Positions 28,401-35,118 of a stretch of DNA of 64,000 nucleotides are shown one piece after another. The notes below the pieces were generated by a model. It had not been told where the DNA came from and made no database searches. It saw nothing but the letters and a program-made list of their open reading frames with translations. Position numbers and translations under genes: made by a program. Position 1 is the stretch's first letter; each line of letters begins with the position of its first letter. Origin of the DNA: a virus; the IMG/VR virus record IMGVR_UViG_3300031576_000037, positions 1 through 64,000 of that record; one strand, written 5' to 3'.

Positions 28401-31400
28401 GAAGTCGTGTGATCTATGACCTGGCCGATGTGGGCGGCGTTGTTCGGCTTGATTCGCAGGCCGACCGAGCGGGTCAGCGTGGCGTTCGTTCCGGCGGTGG
28501 GAGTCTCAATCTCGACGTTGATTGCGTCAGTCACGGTGGACGCCGCGACGAAGCCGAGCGTCCGGCCCCGGAAGCGCACGTCGCGGTTGAGCGTGATCGC
28601 GCCGGTCGCGTACTGTTTTGTGCCCGATAAATCGAAGAGCAGGTCGGTGTCTTCCGCGCCCGCCGCCAGGGTAGTGTGGGCGCCGCCCGTGACAGTGAGG
28701 GCGACCGGAGAGCCGGAGGCCGCTGCTGCCTGGGTCAGCGTAATCGCCGAGGTCGAAGGCTGCGCCAGGATCGAATCGCCGGTGGCCGTAGCCGAGGTGA
28801 ATTTGGGGATTTGATTCGTCGTGCCGGAGCCGGAGATGCTGCCGAAATTCGTATAAGCGCCGCTATTGGCCGAGAATTGCCACGCCTGCGTCGAGGCGTT
28901 GTAGGTAATCCGGCCCCGATTGGCCGGGGCGACGGCGGCAGATTGCCCGGCGGCCTGCTCGACGTAGGCGTCGCTGGCTGCGCCGATCAGGGTCAGGCTG
29001 GTCGGATCAATCGCCCCACCGACAGTCAGCTTGCCGGTCACGTTGGCGTTGCCGGTGATCGTCACCGTCGAGCCGGACTCGCTCACCAGCGAATCGCCGA
29101 TGGCCGTTGCGCTGGTGAACTTGGGCAGCTTGCCCGCCGTGCCGGAGCCGGTGATGCCGCTGGCGGAAGTCGCCATATTCGAGACCACACGCCAATCTCC
29201 CGCGCCGCTCTCGTTCGGAACCAGGATCACGGCCTGCCCGGTGACGTTCAGCACAAACGTCGAGCCGTTGACCGTGCCGCCGCTACCTGCCGCCAGAGTA
29301 ATATTGTTGGTTCCGGCTGCTGCAATGTCCTTGATGATCAACTGCTCGCCGACCCGGTAAAGCCCCGGCCAGGGCAGCGTAATCGTGCAGGGCGCGGCGC
29401 AACTCGATTCGACGTAGCGCAGTCCCGTCCGGGCATAAGTCGAAGTGGACGTGACGGTGACGCGGGCGAAGCCGCCATCCGAGCGTCCGAGCGGCGTGAC
29501 CCGCGTGTTGGTCGTGTCGTAATAAGTAGTGACGCGCGCCGCCGAGCCGCCAGTCAGCACGCGCGGGCCCAGTCCCTCAGCTACCAGCGGCGGCTGGTCG
29601 TTCGAGTGGATAGCTGAGGCGTTCGCGTAAGAGGATTCAGGCCCGTCGAAGATGCTCGTCTCATCTATCGTGCCGCGCGAGAAATAGGCCGGGAATGAAG
29701 CCGAATCCACGTCGTAATCCGCCACCCGCTTGCCCGAGGTAGCTCCTCCTGACGGATAGAATGTGCAGCCCGTGCAGGAGAAATTCGAGTTGCGATAGGC
29801 TTGAATTCCGGTCAGCGTCCAGTTCTCGACGTTGCACTGGTAGCAATACACCGCAGCGGCCTGATCGGTCGTATCGCCGTCTACGCCGTTCTTTTTACCT
29901 ATCGCCATCCAGCGGGTATTGGCCACCGAGCCGTCAATCCCGTTGCAGCTCTCGCAGTAGACATCGCCGCCCTTGACCCGGTAGCCCGCGAGCAGCGTGC
30001 CGCCCGCCGCGTGCACATAGATGTCGCGCAGGTAAATGCCGGGATGGTCGTTGGCGTCAATCAGGATCGGGTAATTGACGTTCCCGCTGAAATCCATCTT
30101 CTCGAAGGCCGATGAGAAGGCTTTGGTAATATAGAGGCCATAGCTGCCGGTGTCGGTAATAGACACGTCAGAGACGAAGAAGCCGGAGTAATCAGCCGTG
30201 CCTTGCAGCGACAATCCAATCTGACTCGCGCCGGTCGCATTGCCGTCAATCGTCAAGCGCCGAATCGAGGAATCGGAAGCTGTCGCGGTGACGCCGATAA
30301 TGCTGGCATTCGACGTGGACGTGATGATCGTCTTGGCCCGCCCATCGCCCACCAGATGGGTGTTGCCCGCCATCGTCAGGCCCGTCACCAGGTACGTGCC
30401 CGCCGAGACATAACATTCCTTGCCGCCTGCCGCGGCCGCCGCTGTGATGCAATTTTGAATTGCCGTCGTGTCGTTCGTTGTCCCATTACCCACCGCGCCG
30501 TAATCCAGTCGGGCGTTGAGCGCCTGCCGGATGTTCGAGGTCGGGAAAGCCGTGTTCCAGGAAAGCGTGCCGGCGCCGTCGTTGGTCAATGCGCCCGAAG
30601 CATTCGAGGCCGGCCAGGTGTAATTCAAGCTGCGGATCGAGGCGCTACCATCGCTGCGCACGCGGAAGAGCGCCGAGCCGGTCGAATCCGTCGCCCGCAG
30701 GAAATCGCCGGTCTGCGAGGCGATTCCCTTGAGCGTCAACATATTGGTATTGACCGCGCGGGTTGCTGAACCCGACAGGATAATCTGGTCGGTATCTATC
30801 CGCAGGCGCGAGAGAGCCTGCGTGGTAAAAATGTGGATATTGTCTTGGAAGACGTACTCAGGATTGCCGGGGTCGGTGGCTATGTCACGGAAGAGGTCAG
30901 TGGCGGTCGCCAGGGTATTCGAGGCCGAGAACAGCGCGAGATAATTGGTGCTGCCGGAACCGGTGAGCTTGTTGTTGAAGGTCGTCCAGTCGGCGGATGA
31001 GAGCGCGCCCCGGACAGTCGCGGACGCGGTCGGGAAATTGAAGGTGTGGGTCGTGCCGGACGATGAGATATTGAAGTCGGAACCGCTCGTGCCCGGCGCG
31101 AAGGTCTGAGTTGCGCCGGTCAAGCCATTGAGCGAGGTAATCCCGCCGCCCCCGCCGCCTCCGCCCGTTACGATGGTGACGACGCCGCTGCCGTTGTCGG
31201 TCAGGGTGCCGTTGCTGACCTGCAAGGTATTGACGCCCGTGATCAGCGGCGAACCGTCCAGCTCCTTGATGACGCTGAGGTATTTTACATCAGACTGCGA
31301 GCGAGTGTAGGCGTTGACGTCCTGGGCGATGACCGCCGTCGAGTTGTACGCGCACAGATCAGGCCAGTTGGTCGCCGATGGAATGGCGGGCACAGCAAAG

Positions 31401-32026
31401 GAAGAAAAGCAGTCGTAGAACGAGATGCGCGAGCCGCTGTCCCGATAGAACGCGGCGATATATCGCGCCTGCTGATTGGTCGGGCTGTCAACCGTCGCGT
31501 CCAGCGCAAGCTGGGGGATGAAAAGCGTCTCAATGCCCGACACGTTCAGGATGGACGCGGCGACTCGCCGATACCACGCGCCCGAATCCGGCGCGCCGGT
31601 CTGCACGATGCAGGTCGTGGTCGAGCCGGAGCAGACGCCGAGCGGACGGAACGGCCCGGCGGCGGGATCAACGTACAACCTCAGCTCCACCCACTTGCGC
31701 CAGATGGCTGTCACGCTTGCGCTGGTTGCGCCCGTGTAAACGCCGGTCAGCGTGGCGCTTGACACGCTGGTAACATAGGCGACGGTGTAATTTATCCCGT
31801 TCAGCGTGATGGTAAAGCCGCCCTTGCCTACCCAATTCGAGCGAAAGGCCGCCGCGCTCGTGATCGTCGCACTGTTGTTCGTGGCCGAGACCGTCAGCGT
31901 GACATCATTGCCGATGTTCTGCGCGCTGAAATTCGGGATTTGCGACGCGGAGATCGTGACTTCGGTGGCCGATGCTCTAACCGTCAAAGCGCAGAGTAGC
32001 GCACAAAGAAGGAATAGCTTTTTCAT
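22463..32026 (-). CDS. Giant tail fibre / adhesin with signal peptide and C-terminal anchor
   Basis: 3187 residues from ATG 32026; a longer ORF to 32092 lacks a plausible start region. Residues 1-20 (MKKLFLLCALLCALTVRASA) are a clean signal peptide. About 495-700 is a right-handed beta-helix of the pectate-lyase-3 type (DYGAVGNGTTNDTTAIQ; LVGDGRAKTII). Most of the rest is beta-rich repeats sharing LTGTANQ, TPQDIATAS and TGLW-type segments. The C-terminus ends with a Trp/Leu/Phe membrane helix (DWTWLLLLFFIG) and an Arg-rich tail, like a surface anchor. Probable host-attachment or glycan-degrading fibre. Confidence 0.8.
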   Translation of the reverse strand: MKKLFLLCALLCALTVRASATEVTISASQIPNFSAQNIGNDVTLTVSATNNSATITSAAAFRSNWVGKGGFTITLNGINYTVAYVTSVSSATLTGVYTGATSASVTAIWRKWVELRLYVDPAAGPFRPLGVCSGSTTTCIVQTGAPDSGAWYRRVAASILNVSGIETLFIPQLALDATVDSPTNQQARYIAAFYRDSGSRISFYDCFSSFAVPAIPSATNWPDLCAYNSTAVIAQDVNAYTRSQSDVKYLSVIKELDGSPLITGVNTLQVSNGTLTDNGSGVVTIVTGGGGGGGGITSLNGLTGATQTFAPGTSGSDFNISSSGTTHTFNFPTASATVRGALSSADWTTFNNKLTGSGSTNYLALFSASNTLATATDLFRDIATDPGNPEYVFQDNIHIFTTQALSRLRIDTDQIILSGSATRAVNTNMLTLKGIASQTGDFLRATDSTGSALFRVRSDGSASIRSLNYTWPASNASGALTNDGAGTLSWNTAFPTSNIRQALNARLDYGAVGNGTTNDTTAIQNCITAAAAAGGKECYVSAGTYLVTGLTMAGNTHLVGDGRAKTIITSTSNASIIGVTATASDSSIRRLTIDGNATGASQIGLSLQGTADYSGFFVSDVSITDTGSYGLYITKAFSSAFEKMDFSGNVNYPILIDANDHPGIYLRDIYVHAAGGTLLAGYRVKGGDVYCESCNGIDGSVANTRWMAIGKKNGVDGDTTDQAAAVYCYQCNVENWTLTGIQAYRNSNFSCTGCTFYPSGGATSGKRVADYDVDSASFPAYFSRGTIDETSIFDGPESSYANASAIHSNDQPPLVAEGLGPRVLTGGSAARVTTYYDTTNTRVTPLGRSDGGFARVTVTSTSTYARTGLRYVESSCAAPCTITLPWPGLYRVGEQLIIKDIAAAGTNNITLAAGSGGTVNGSTFVLNVTGQAVILVPNESGAGDWRVVSNMATSASGITGSGTAGKLPKFTSATAIGDSLVSESGSTVTITGNANVTGKLTVGGAIDPTSLTLIGAASDAYVEQAAGQSAAVAPANRGRITYNASTQAWQFSANSGAYTNFGSISGSGTTNQIPKFTSATATGDSILAQPSTSAITLTQAAAASGSPVALTVTGGAHTTLAAGAEDTDLLFDLSGTKQYATGAITLNRDVRFRGRTLGFVAASTVTDAINVEIETPTAGTNATLTRSVGLRIKPNNAAHIGQVIDHTTSATGDLLRLNLVGSTEARFAPSGGKLNSVFAKDALATTATDGFVYLPRTSDTPTGVPTTYDSANAFVLESDTINGQYKAWAYLNGAWRDLSGAGGGAPTGAQYVTLALDAGLTAERVLTGTANQIILTDGGANGNITVGAPQDLHTSAAFQVGRLGAGTTAPAEAGIDLLGKTIDTEANNSIAGLSTLFSLTKNDALTRTYFGEFIKPTINAGASNANTTLNVLAVDTANTVTTGVTTNLLHLRYGGVVQFIVTSGGVANATTGFQVNSLAASGNYLRGDGTNFVSSAIQAADLPGGFSGFAGPSANVTTTAITGSATTAMRSDAAPAILQSLLPTWTGLHTFNPGTTPGDAILLDIAQPGVAGVRDSHTFRVKATSFDTVGHSAIWLHYAQALTNAGGSKWRIMSNLDAGAFTERLAINDTGALDFADGARQTFNPNATNAGLNIGAQAGAPTSLLNGDVWYDSTANKFKCRENGATVDCIGAGGGAPTGASYVVLGLDATLSAERVLTGTANQVIITDGGANGNVTLSTPQNIHTAATPQFAALGLGEAAPAAGLELTGKTISTDADNTVGGADVAFSLTKDNTNTRTFAGVFIKPTLNTGASNTTTTLNIVSVDTTNTAVTGLTTNLIRLAYGGVQQFLVSSGGAVTATSFSGDGSALTALNASNLTTGTVANARLDSDLTALGDNATNGLWARTGAGTGAARTITGTANQVNVSNGDGVAGNPVLSTPQDIATASAPQFARLGVGGAADAAHKLFVTGGTVTADTHLYDATQTWNSAGVTFTALKTNITDTASAAASLLIDLQVGGVSKFKADKAGNITVTSCIGCGGTSHNILSATHTDSTAATVVRGDLITGQSATPTWQRLAIGAANTYLGSNATDAAWTAPSGGGTVLGTGRTISNGTGIIGGGDLSADRTLSVNQATAFAWTGAHTHNVGTTPADAYTITIAQPGAAGTRDSHNLILTGTSFDTAGHSADWKTFVDVTTNAGASTWTLQGRIDATAFADRLTVTDSGTVTAQLFSGSGASLTALNGSSITTGVVANARLDSDLTALGDNATNGLWARTGAGTGAARTITGTANQVNVSNGDGVAGNPTLSLPQSIHTAATPQFAALGLGEAAPAAGVELTGKTILTDADNTVGAMDATFSLTKNDTNTRTFSGVLIKPTLNTGVSNTTTTLNVLAVDTTNTATTGVTTNLIKASYGGAAKLTLDSAGLLTLGSALPIGSGGTGLTGTPTNGQLLIGNGSGYTLAALTGTANQITVTNGAGSITLSTPQDIATASTPQFARLGIGGAADATHKLFVTGGTVTADTRLFDATQTWNSAGVTFTAIKTNITDTASAAASLLMDLQVGGVSKFKVDKAGALTVTSCAGCGTSPPFTDTVSLVEGSTDGTKEIRFEVDGLTTATIRVLTPQDADYTLAGTNLAQTFTAAQTVSSAAAAALAVGPNGNTNPAFRVVANVGSAATGLSVTGNAAGSGVTLTALSSGANENIRINPKGTGGIGVNTDSAAMLHVRADASNNGIRVDSNSSVIQGIFTSDGSSLLLGGQTAHTLDIMTNTTSRLSLTSPGYATFNSDAAASGTPTVWTLTAPAHTGLTASAEAVDVNINLARDVQHATGALTLQRGMRIQGATYSFVAASTLTDAITLDVSSPAAGTNATITNSYAIRALASAAGHVPLLVSGNSAATADLLRVQRGTTNVVVTEAFGATTISPAARSSGSPFHFKITTPADTALAADTEAQGIVLGATATRQFTSGGGAFTEQSEISVPRVTYSATAAETITTASSFTIVNAPAAGANMTLTTPLAFWVKAGKSQFDGPILFNKATSSTPVTLTDAANIATDASLGNRFKATLAGNRTLDAPIGPVADQQAVWEFCQDPTGGRTITLASGAGGFIFGTDITGITLTITALKCDYMTGIYSSSANRWRVVGFIKGFGLDWTWLLLLFFIGDRIRRAKGRRQARLGNKQRWRGTGLAKGY
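24270..26230 (-). repeat. Long near-identical internal repeats in the fibre gene
   Basis: About 300 bases at 24270-24560 are repeated at 25915-26230 (offset near 1.64 kb), encoding AAHKLFVTGGTVTAD, TQTWNSAGVTFTA and LQVGGVSKFK. A second segment type (encoding TTTLN...TTNL) occurs near 24810, 26515 and 27690. The copies differ mostly at third codon positions, so the protein repeats are under selection while the DNA drifts. Confidence 0.8.
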
Positions 32027-32051
32027 TGAATCAACAAGTACGCAGGGAAAC

Positions 32052-32336
32052 TTAGGCTGCGATTTCCTCCGGGAATACCAGCCTCGCCGCATCTATGGAG
32101 AGCAACGTCGGTTCAGGCACGCGCGCCAGATTGATGCTGGCGACCTGCACGAGCAAAGCTGGCAGTTGCTGTTGCCCATTGACACCGGCATTCAATGGAG
32201 TCGTCTGAAACGCCACCCCGGATTCCCAATAGCCTTCCGTAATGCCCTGCTCACGCAAAAGCAGTTCGGTGATCTCGGTCAGGCTAAATGAGTAGCGGTT
32301 GATCTCAGGCACGATCAGCGTTTCCCTTTCCGCCAC
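32052..32336 (-). CDS. Small conserved phage tail-region protein
   Basis: About 94 residues from GTG 32336; a start at 32369 would add 11 residues and overlap SNase further. Contains INRYSFSLTEITELLLREQG and a beta-rich C-terminus. It has the look of a widespread phage hypothetical encoded near fibres. Start uncertain; function unknown. Confidence 0.55.
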   Translation of the reverse strand: MAERETLIVPEINRYSFSLTEITELLLREQGITEGYWESGVAFQTTPLNAGVNGQQQLPALLVQVASINLARVPEPTLLSIDAARLVFPEEIAA

Positions 32337-33019
32337 TCGCTCGGCGAAATCGGCTTTTCCGATACCCACAGCCCCAGTTTCCTCAGCTTCGCATTTCCCT
32401 GCGCTTGCGCATAGTCGGCTTTCTCATTAGCCGTGAGCGTGCGTCCGTACTGCGGATAGTTCCAGGCCCAGCCGCTGGCCGCCTGCTGCAACCCCACATC
32501 CAGCCGCTTGCCTGATGCGTCATCCAGAAAAACCCGCACGGTGTGACGCCGCCAGATTGAATCATAGCCGCGCAACTCAATCGTCACGTGCTTGCCCAGC
32601 ACCAGCGTCCGCAGCGCATCGCGGGATTCGATAGCGTAGGGCTGATGGCCGCGAATTTCCGGGGCGTCTATCCCGACGATTCTCAGATTGCGGCGTCCAA
32701 AAGTGCGGCCAACCTTGATCTGGCATCCTATATTGTCGCCATCATAAACACTGTTCACCGTGCAGGTGACGGTCTTGAATTTGGCTTGCGCCCAGCCGGT
32801 CCCGGCGCAGAACAGCCATAGACAGAAAGTCAGCAGCGCGATCTGCCCGGGCTTCACCCAATCGGCGAGCCTGGAATCACCGCCTGCCTCATCAACCACT
32901 TCCGGCATATACGCCTCTTCCGGTATATCGAATGCGGCGATCATGGCTGCCCGGTCGCCCTGCTTCAGCCCGCATTCAGGCAGGTCTTCAAGCAGCGTCA
33001 CTGTATCGGGTTCTTGCAT
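32315..33019 (-). CDS. DUF4926-like domain fused to membrane-anchored SNase-like nuclease
   Basis: 234 residues. Residues 1-60 (LLEDLPECGLKQGD) resemble the small DUF4926 domain. A hydrophobic helix (about 62-76, ending WAQA) follows, then a staphylococcal-nuclease-like domain. Key SNase residues are in place: DGD, Arg in LRIVGIDAPE with Asp and Glu, and Arg in the SIWRRHTVRV segment. SNase-type enzymes cut DNA or RNA with calcium. No internal Met would give a separate secreted SNase, so this seems a true fusion. Possible role: degrading host DNA outside the membrane or exclusion of other DNA. Confidence 0.75.
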   Translation of the reverse strand: MQEPDTVTLLEDLPECGLKQGDRAAMIAAFDIPEEAYMPEVVDEAGGDSRLADWVKPGQIALLTFCLWLFCAGTGWAQAKFKTVTCTVNSVYDGDNIGCQIKVGRTFGRRNLRIVGIDAPEIRGHQPYAIESRDALRTLVLGKHVTIELRGYDSIWRRHTVRVFLDDASGKRLDVGLQQAASGWAWNYPQYGRTLTANEKADYAQAQGNAKLRKLGLWVSEKPISPSEWRKGKR

Positions 33020-33026
33020 AATTCCC

Positions 33027-33458
33027 TCATCGAGTTAGTTGCTGCAATGTCACCGTCACGGTTCCGCCGGTGACGTTCGTCGTTACCCGCGCCCGCGCGA
33101 AGCGGAACGGGCCGGGGAACGTGCCGGACTGCATGCTGTTCGCCCCCGGCGCGGCGGTGAAGTTCAGCCGGTCAATCTCCGCCCACGTGCCAGCATAAGC
33201 GGACGTGTCAGCGACCTCGATCACTACTTCGCCCGCCGTGACGCCGGTTGACCAGATGACTGAATAACCCAACTGCGCGGCCTGATTGACCGCCTGCATC
33301 GAGCCGGTTCCGGTGGTCGCAGCATTCAGGGATGTGAAGACGCCCCCGCCCTGCTGTGATTGAACGGACGGCGCAAGATGGTCGAGCGAGTGAATCGCCA
33401 GCGCGAGCAGGAGCGCGCAGCCGGCGGCTTGCCAGAAACGTAATTTATTGGTGTTCAT
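33027..33458 (-). CDS. Signal-peptide-bearing small structural protein
   Basis: 143 residues from ATG 33458 (GAGGG upstream); a TTG at 33473 is the alternative. An N-terminal hydrophobic helix (FWQAAGCALLLALAI) precedes a beta-rich domain with TGTGSMQAVNQA and a C-terminal GTVTVTLQQLTR strand, as in virion proteins. It overlaps the PP-loop gene by 14 bases. Fourth protein in this block with a secretion-like N-terminus. Confidence 0.55.
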   Translation of the reverse strand: MNTNKLRFWQAAGCALLLALAIHSLDHLAPSVQSQQGGGVFTSLNAATTGTGSMQAVNQAAQLGYSVIWSTGVTAGEVVIEVADTSAYAGTWAEIDRLNFTAAPGANSMQSGTFPGPFRFARARVTTNVTGGTVTVTLQQLTR

Positions 33459-34248
33459 GATTGTCACCCTCAAGATTAACGAATCGTTGGCGCCAGTTCG
33501 CGCGGCGCTCTTCGAGGTTTAGCAGGTCGCCCAGCCCATAGACCCAATCGTTGATCTTCGGGCACATCACCCGTCGGCCAGCGCCGGGCTGCAAGCACTT
33601 CGTGCAGAGCGGCCAGTAGTCGGCGTTGGCGCCCATATCCCGACCGAAATACCGGGCGACGTTTTGCGGGACACCGAGCAGGCTGCTGGCTTCCCACACG
33701 TCATCTTCCGTCCAATCTTTCAGCGGATAGACGAAGCGAACGCCGTGGCGCTCGACGGCGAAATCAGCCAGCGGGATTGGCCCGTGAAGCGGGTCAACAT
33801 CGTCGCTCCGATGGCCGATGAACAGGCAATCGAAATAGCGGCTGGCTGTCTGGCGCGGCGCAGTCAGCTTTTCAATTGCGCAGAGAGCGTTGACGTCCGG
33901 TTCGTACCCCGGCTCGGCTTCCAGCGGAAAATAGATCACGACGTTGGGAGCCAACTGATATACCTCAATTAACTCAACCTGGTCGCCTTTCGCCACCACG
34001 TCACGGAAGCCTGGTTGCACGTCCACCAGGTTGAATTTCCAGTCCGCAATGAGCGCATCGGCAAAGGCGTGCTTGGTCGGATGGTCGAATCCGCGAAAGT
34101 AGGCGACGGGAACGTCTGGTTGAACGCCCAGTGTCAAACGTAACAACACCTGAGAATCCCGGCCTCCGCTCCACAGGACGAGCGGCGCACGAGCAGACCG
34201 CAGCGCTGCAGTAATCAATTGTTGCGCGTCATTAAGTCTCTGCGTCAT
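33445..34248 (-). CDS. PAPS-reductase-family PP-loop protein
   Basis: 267 residues. The PP-loop WSGGRDSQVLL (about 26-36) marks the adenylating ATP-pyrophosphatase fold of the phosphoadenosine-phosphosulfate reductase family. A segment YPLKDWTEDDVW and a CTKC-type motif (PLCTKCLQPG) follow. Phage relatives are common, but their role is unclear: sulfur metabolism, thiolation or DNA modification have been suggested for the wider family. It sits between tail genes and overlaps both neighbours. Confidence 0.8.
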   Translation of the reverse strand: MTQRLNDAQQLITAALRSARAPLVLWSGGRDSQVLLRLTLGVQPDVPVAYFRGFDHPTKHAFADALIADWKFNLVDVQPGFRDVVAKGDQVELIEVYQLAPNVVIYFPLEAEPGYEPDVNALCAIEKLTAPRQTASRYFDCLFIGHRSDDVDPLHGPIPLADFAVERHGVRFVYPLKDWTEDDVWEASSLLGVPQNVARYFGRDMGANADYWPLCTKCLQPGAGRRVMCPKINDWVYGLGDLLNLEERRANWRQRFVNLEGDNHEHQ

Positions 34249-34679
34249 GCCGCAATCCCAACCGACGTGGCGGCGCTAATCAGCGAGCCCCCCCAGCCGG
34301 GTTTTTGCTGAATTTGCGTGTTGTAGCCAGATTGTTTACGTTTGGCTGTCAGGTCGGCCAGCGACTGCAATTGCGCCATCCGCAACCTCTGCGCCTCGGT
34401 ATTGCCCTGCGCCAGCGCCAGCGCCTTCGATGCCATCAGGTCTTCGCGCCCCAGGCCCATCAGCCGATTGCGTGCGACCTGGGATGGAATCCCAGAGTAA
34501 TTGGCGTACTGATCGGCCAGGTCGCGCTCGGCGCTGGCGTACTGCGCCTGCACCGCAGGTTCGAGCAGTTGCGTGCCGGGACGATAGGCGCGGAACGCCT
34601 CGATGTCCGGCGTTTCGAGCACCTCCGATAGATTCTCAAACGGCGATTTGATCGCTTCAGTGGACGGCTTAAAGCCCAT
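34245..34679 (-). CDS. Putative internal/structural virion protein
   Basis: 144 residues, mostly helical: AVQAQYASAERDLADQYANY, then GIPSQVARNRLMGLG, then a Gln-rich helix and a glycine-containing C-terminus. The arrangement resembles small podoviral virion or tail-associated hypotheticals. Overlaps the upstream GNAT-like gene by 11 bases and the PP-loop gene by 4 (ATGA). Confidence 0.55.
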   Translation of the reverse strand: MGFKPSTEAIKSPFENLSEVLETPDIEAFRAYRPGTQLLEPAVQAQYASAERDLADQYANYSGIPSQVARNRLMGLGREDLMASKALALAQGNTEAQRLRMAQLQSLADLTAKRKQSGYNTQIQQKPGWGGSLISAATSVGIAA

Positions 34680-35118
34680 ACAGGTAGTCAGCTAAATTGT
34701 GTTCAAAACGATTGGGAGCGACTTCCCGCCAACTCATCAATCGAGCCAATTTGCGCACCGGCGCGCGCCGGTGGTCGTCGGGAAACGTCGCCGTTAACTG
34801 CCAGAAGCCTAAATCCTCAAAATAGCTCCGTTGCAGTTCCGCCAGCATCCTGATGATCGGGCGGACGCGGGGATGCCGCGGCGTGATCAGGATGAACTCG
34901 CAGGAGCCTTTCGCTTTCAGCGTCAGGCCGGGAAACGCCAGCAACCGACCGTCGTCCTCAATGGCGAAGGCTATCGAATCGTCCTGGGCGCAGAACTCGG
35001 CCAGGGAGCCGAGTTTTAATATCTCGCCGTATAGCTCCGGCTGCCCCACCATCCATTGCCACGCCTGGGCGAATACGGCTTCATCTGCCGGAAGGAATAA
35101 GCGTCGCAATCGGATCAC
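34669..35118 (-). CDS. GNAT-fold-like phage protein
   Basis: 149 residues. Two strands (SIAFAIEDDGRLLAFPGLTL, KGSCEFILITP), then HPRVRPIIRMLAELQRSYF in the place of the acyl-CoA-binding helix, and a C-terminal SWREVAPNRFEHNL strand, suggest a GNAT acetyltransferase fold. The usual R/Q-x-x-G-x-G/A loop is poorly kept, so activity is doubtful. Located inside the tail module; overlaps the tail gene by 4 bases. Confidence 0.5.
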   Translation of the reverse strand: MIRLRRLFLPADEAVFAQAWQWMVGQPELYGEILKLGSLAEFCAQDDSIAFAIEDDGRLLAFPGLTLKAKGSCEFILITPRHPRVRPIIRMLAELQRSYFEDLGFWQLTATFPDDHRRAPVRKLARLMSWREVAPNRFEHNLADYLYGL

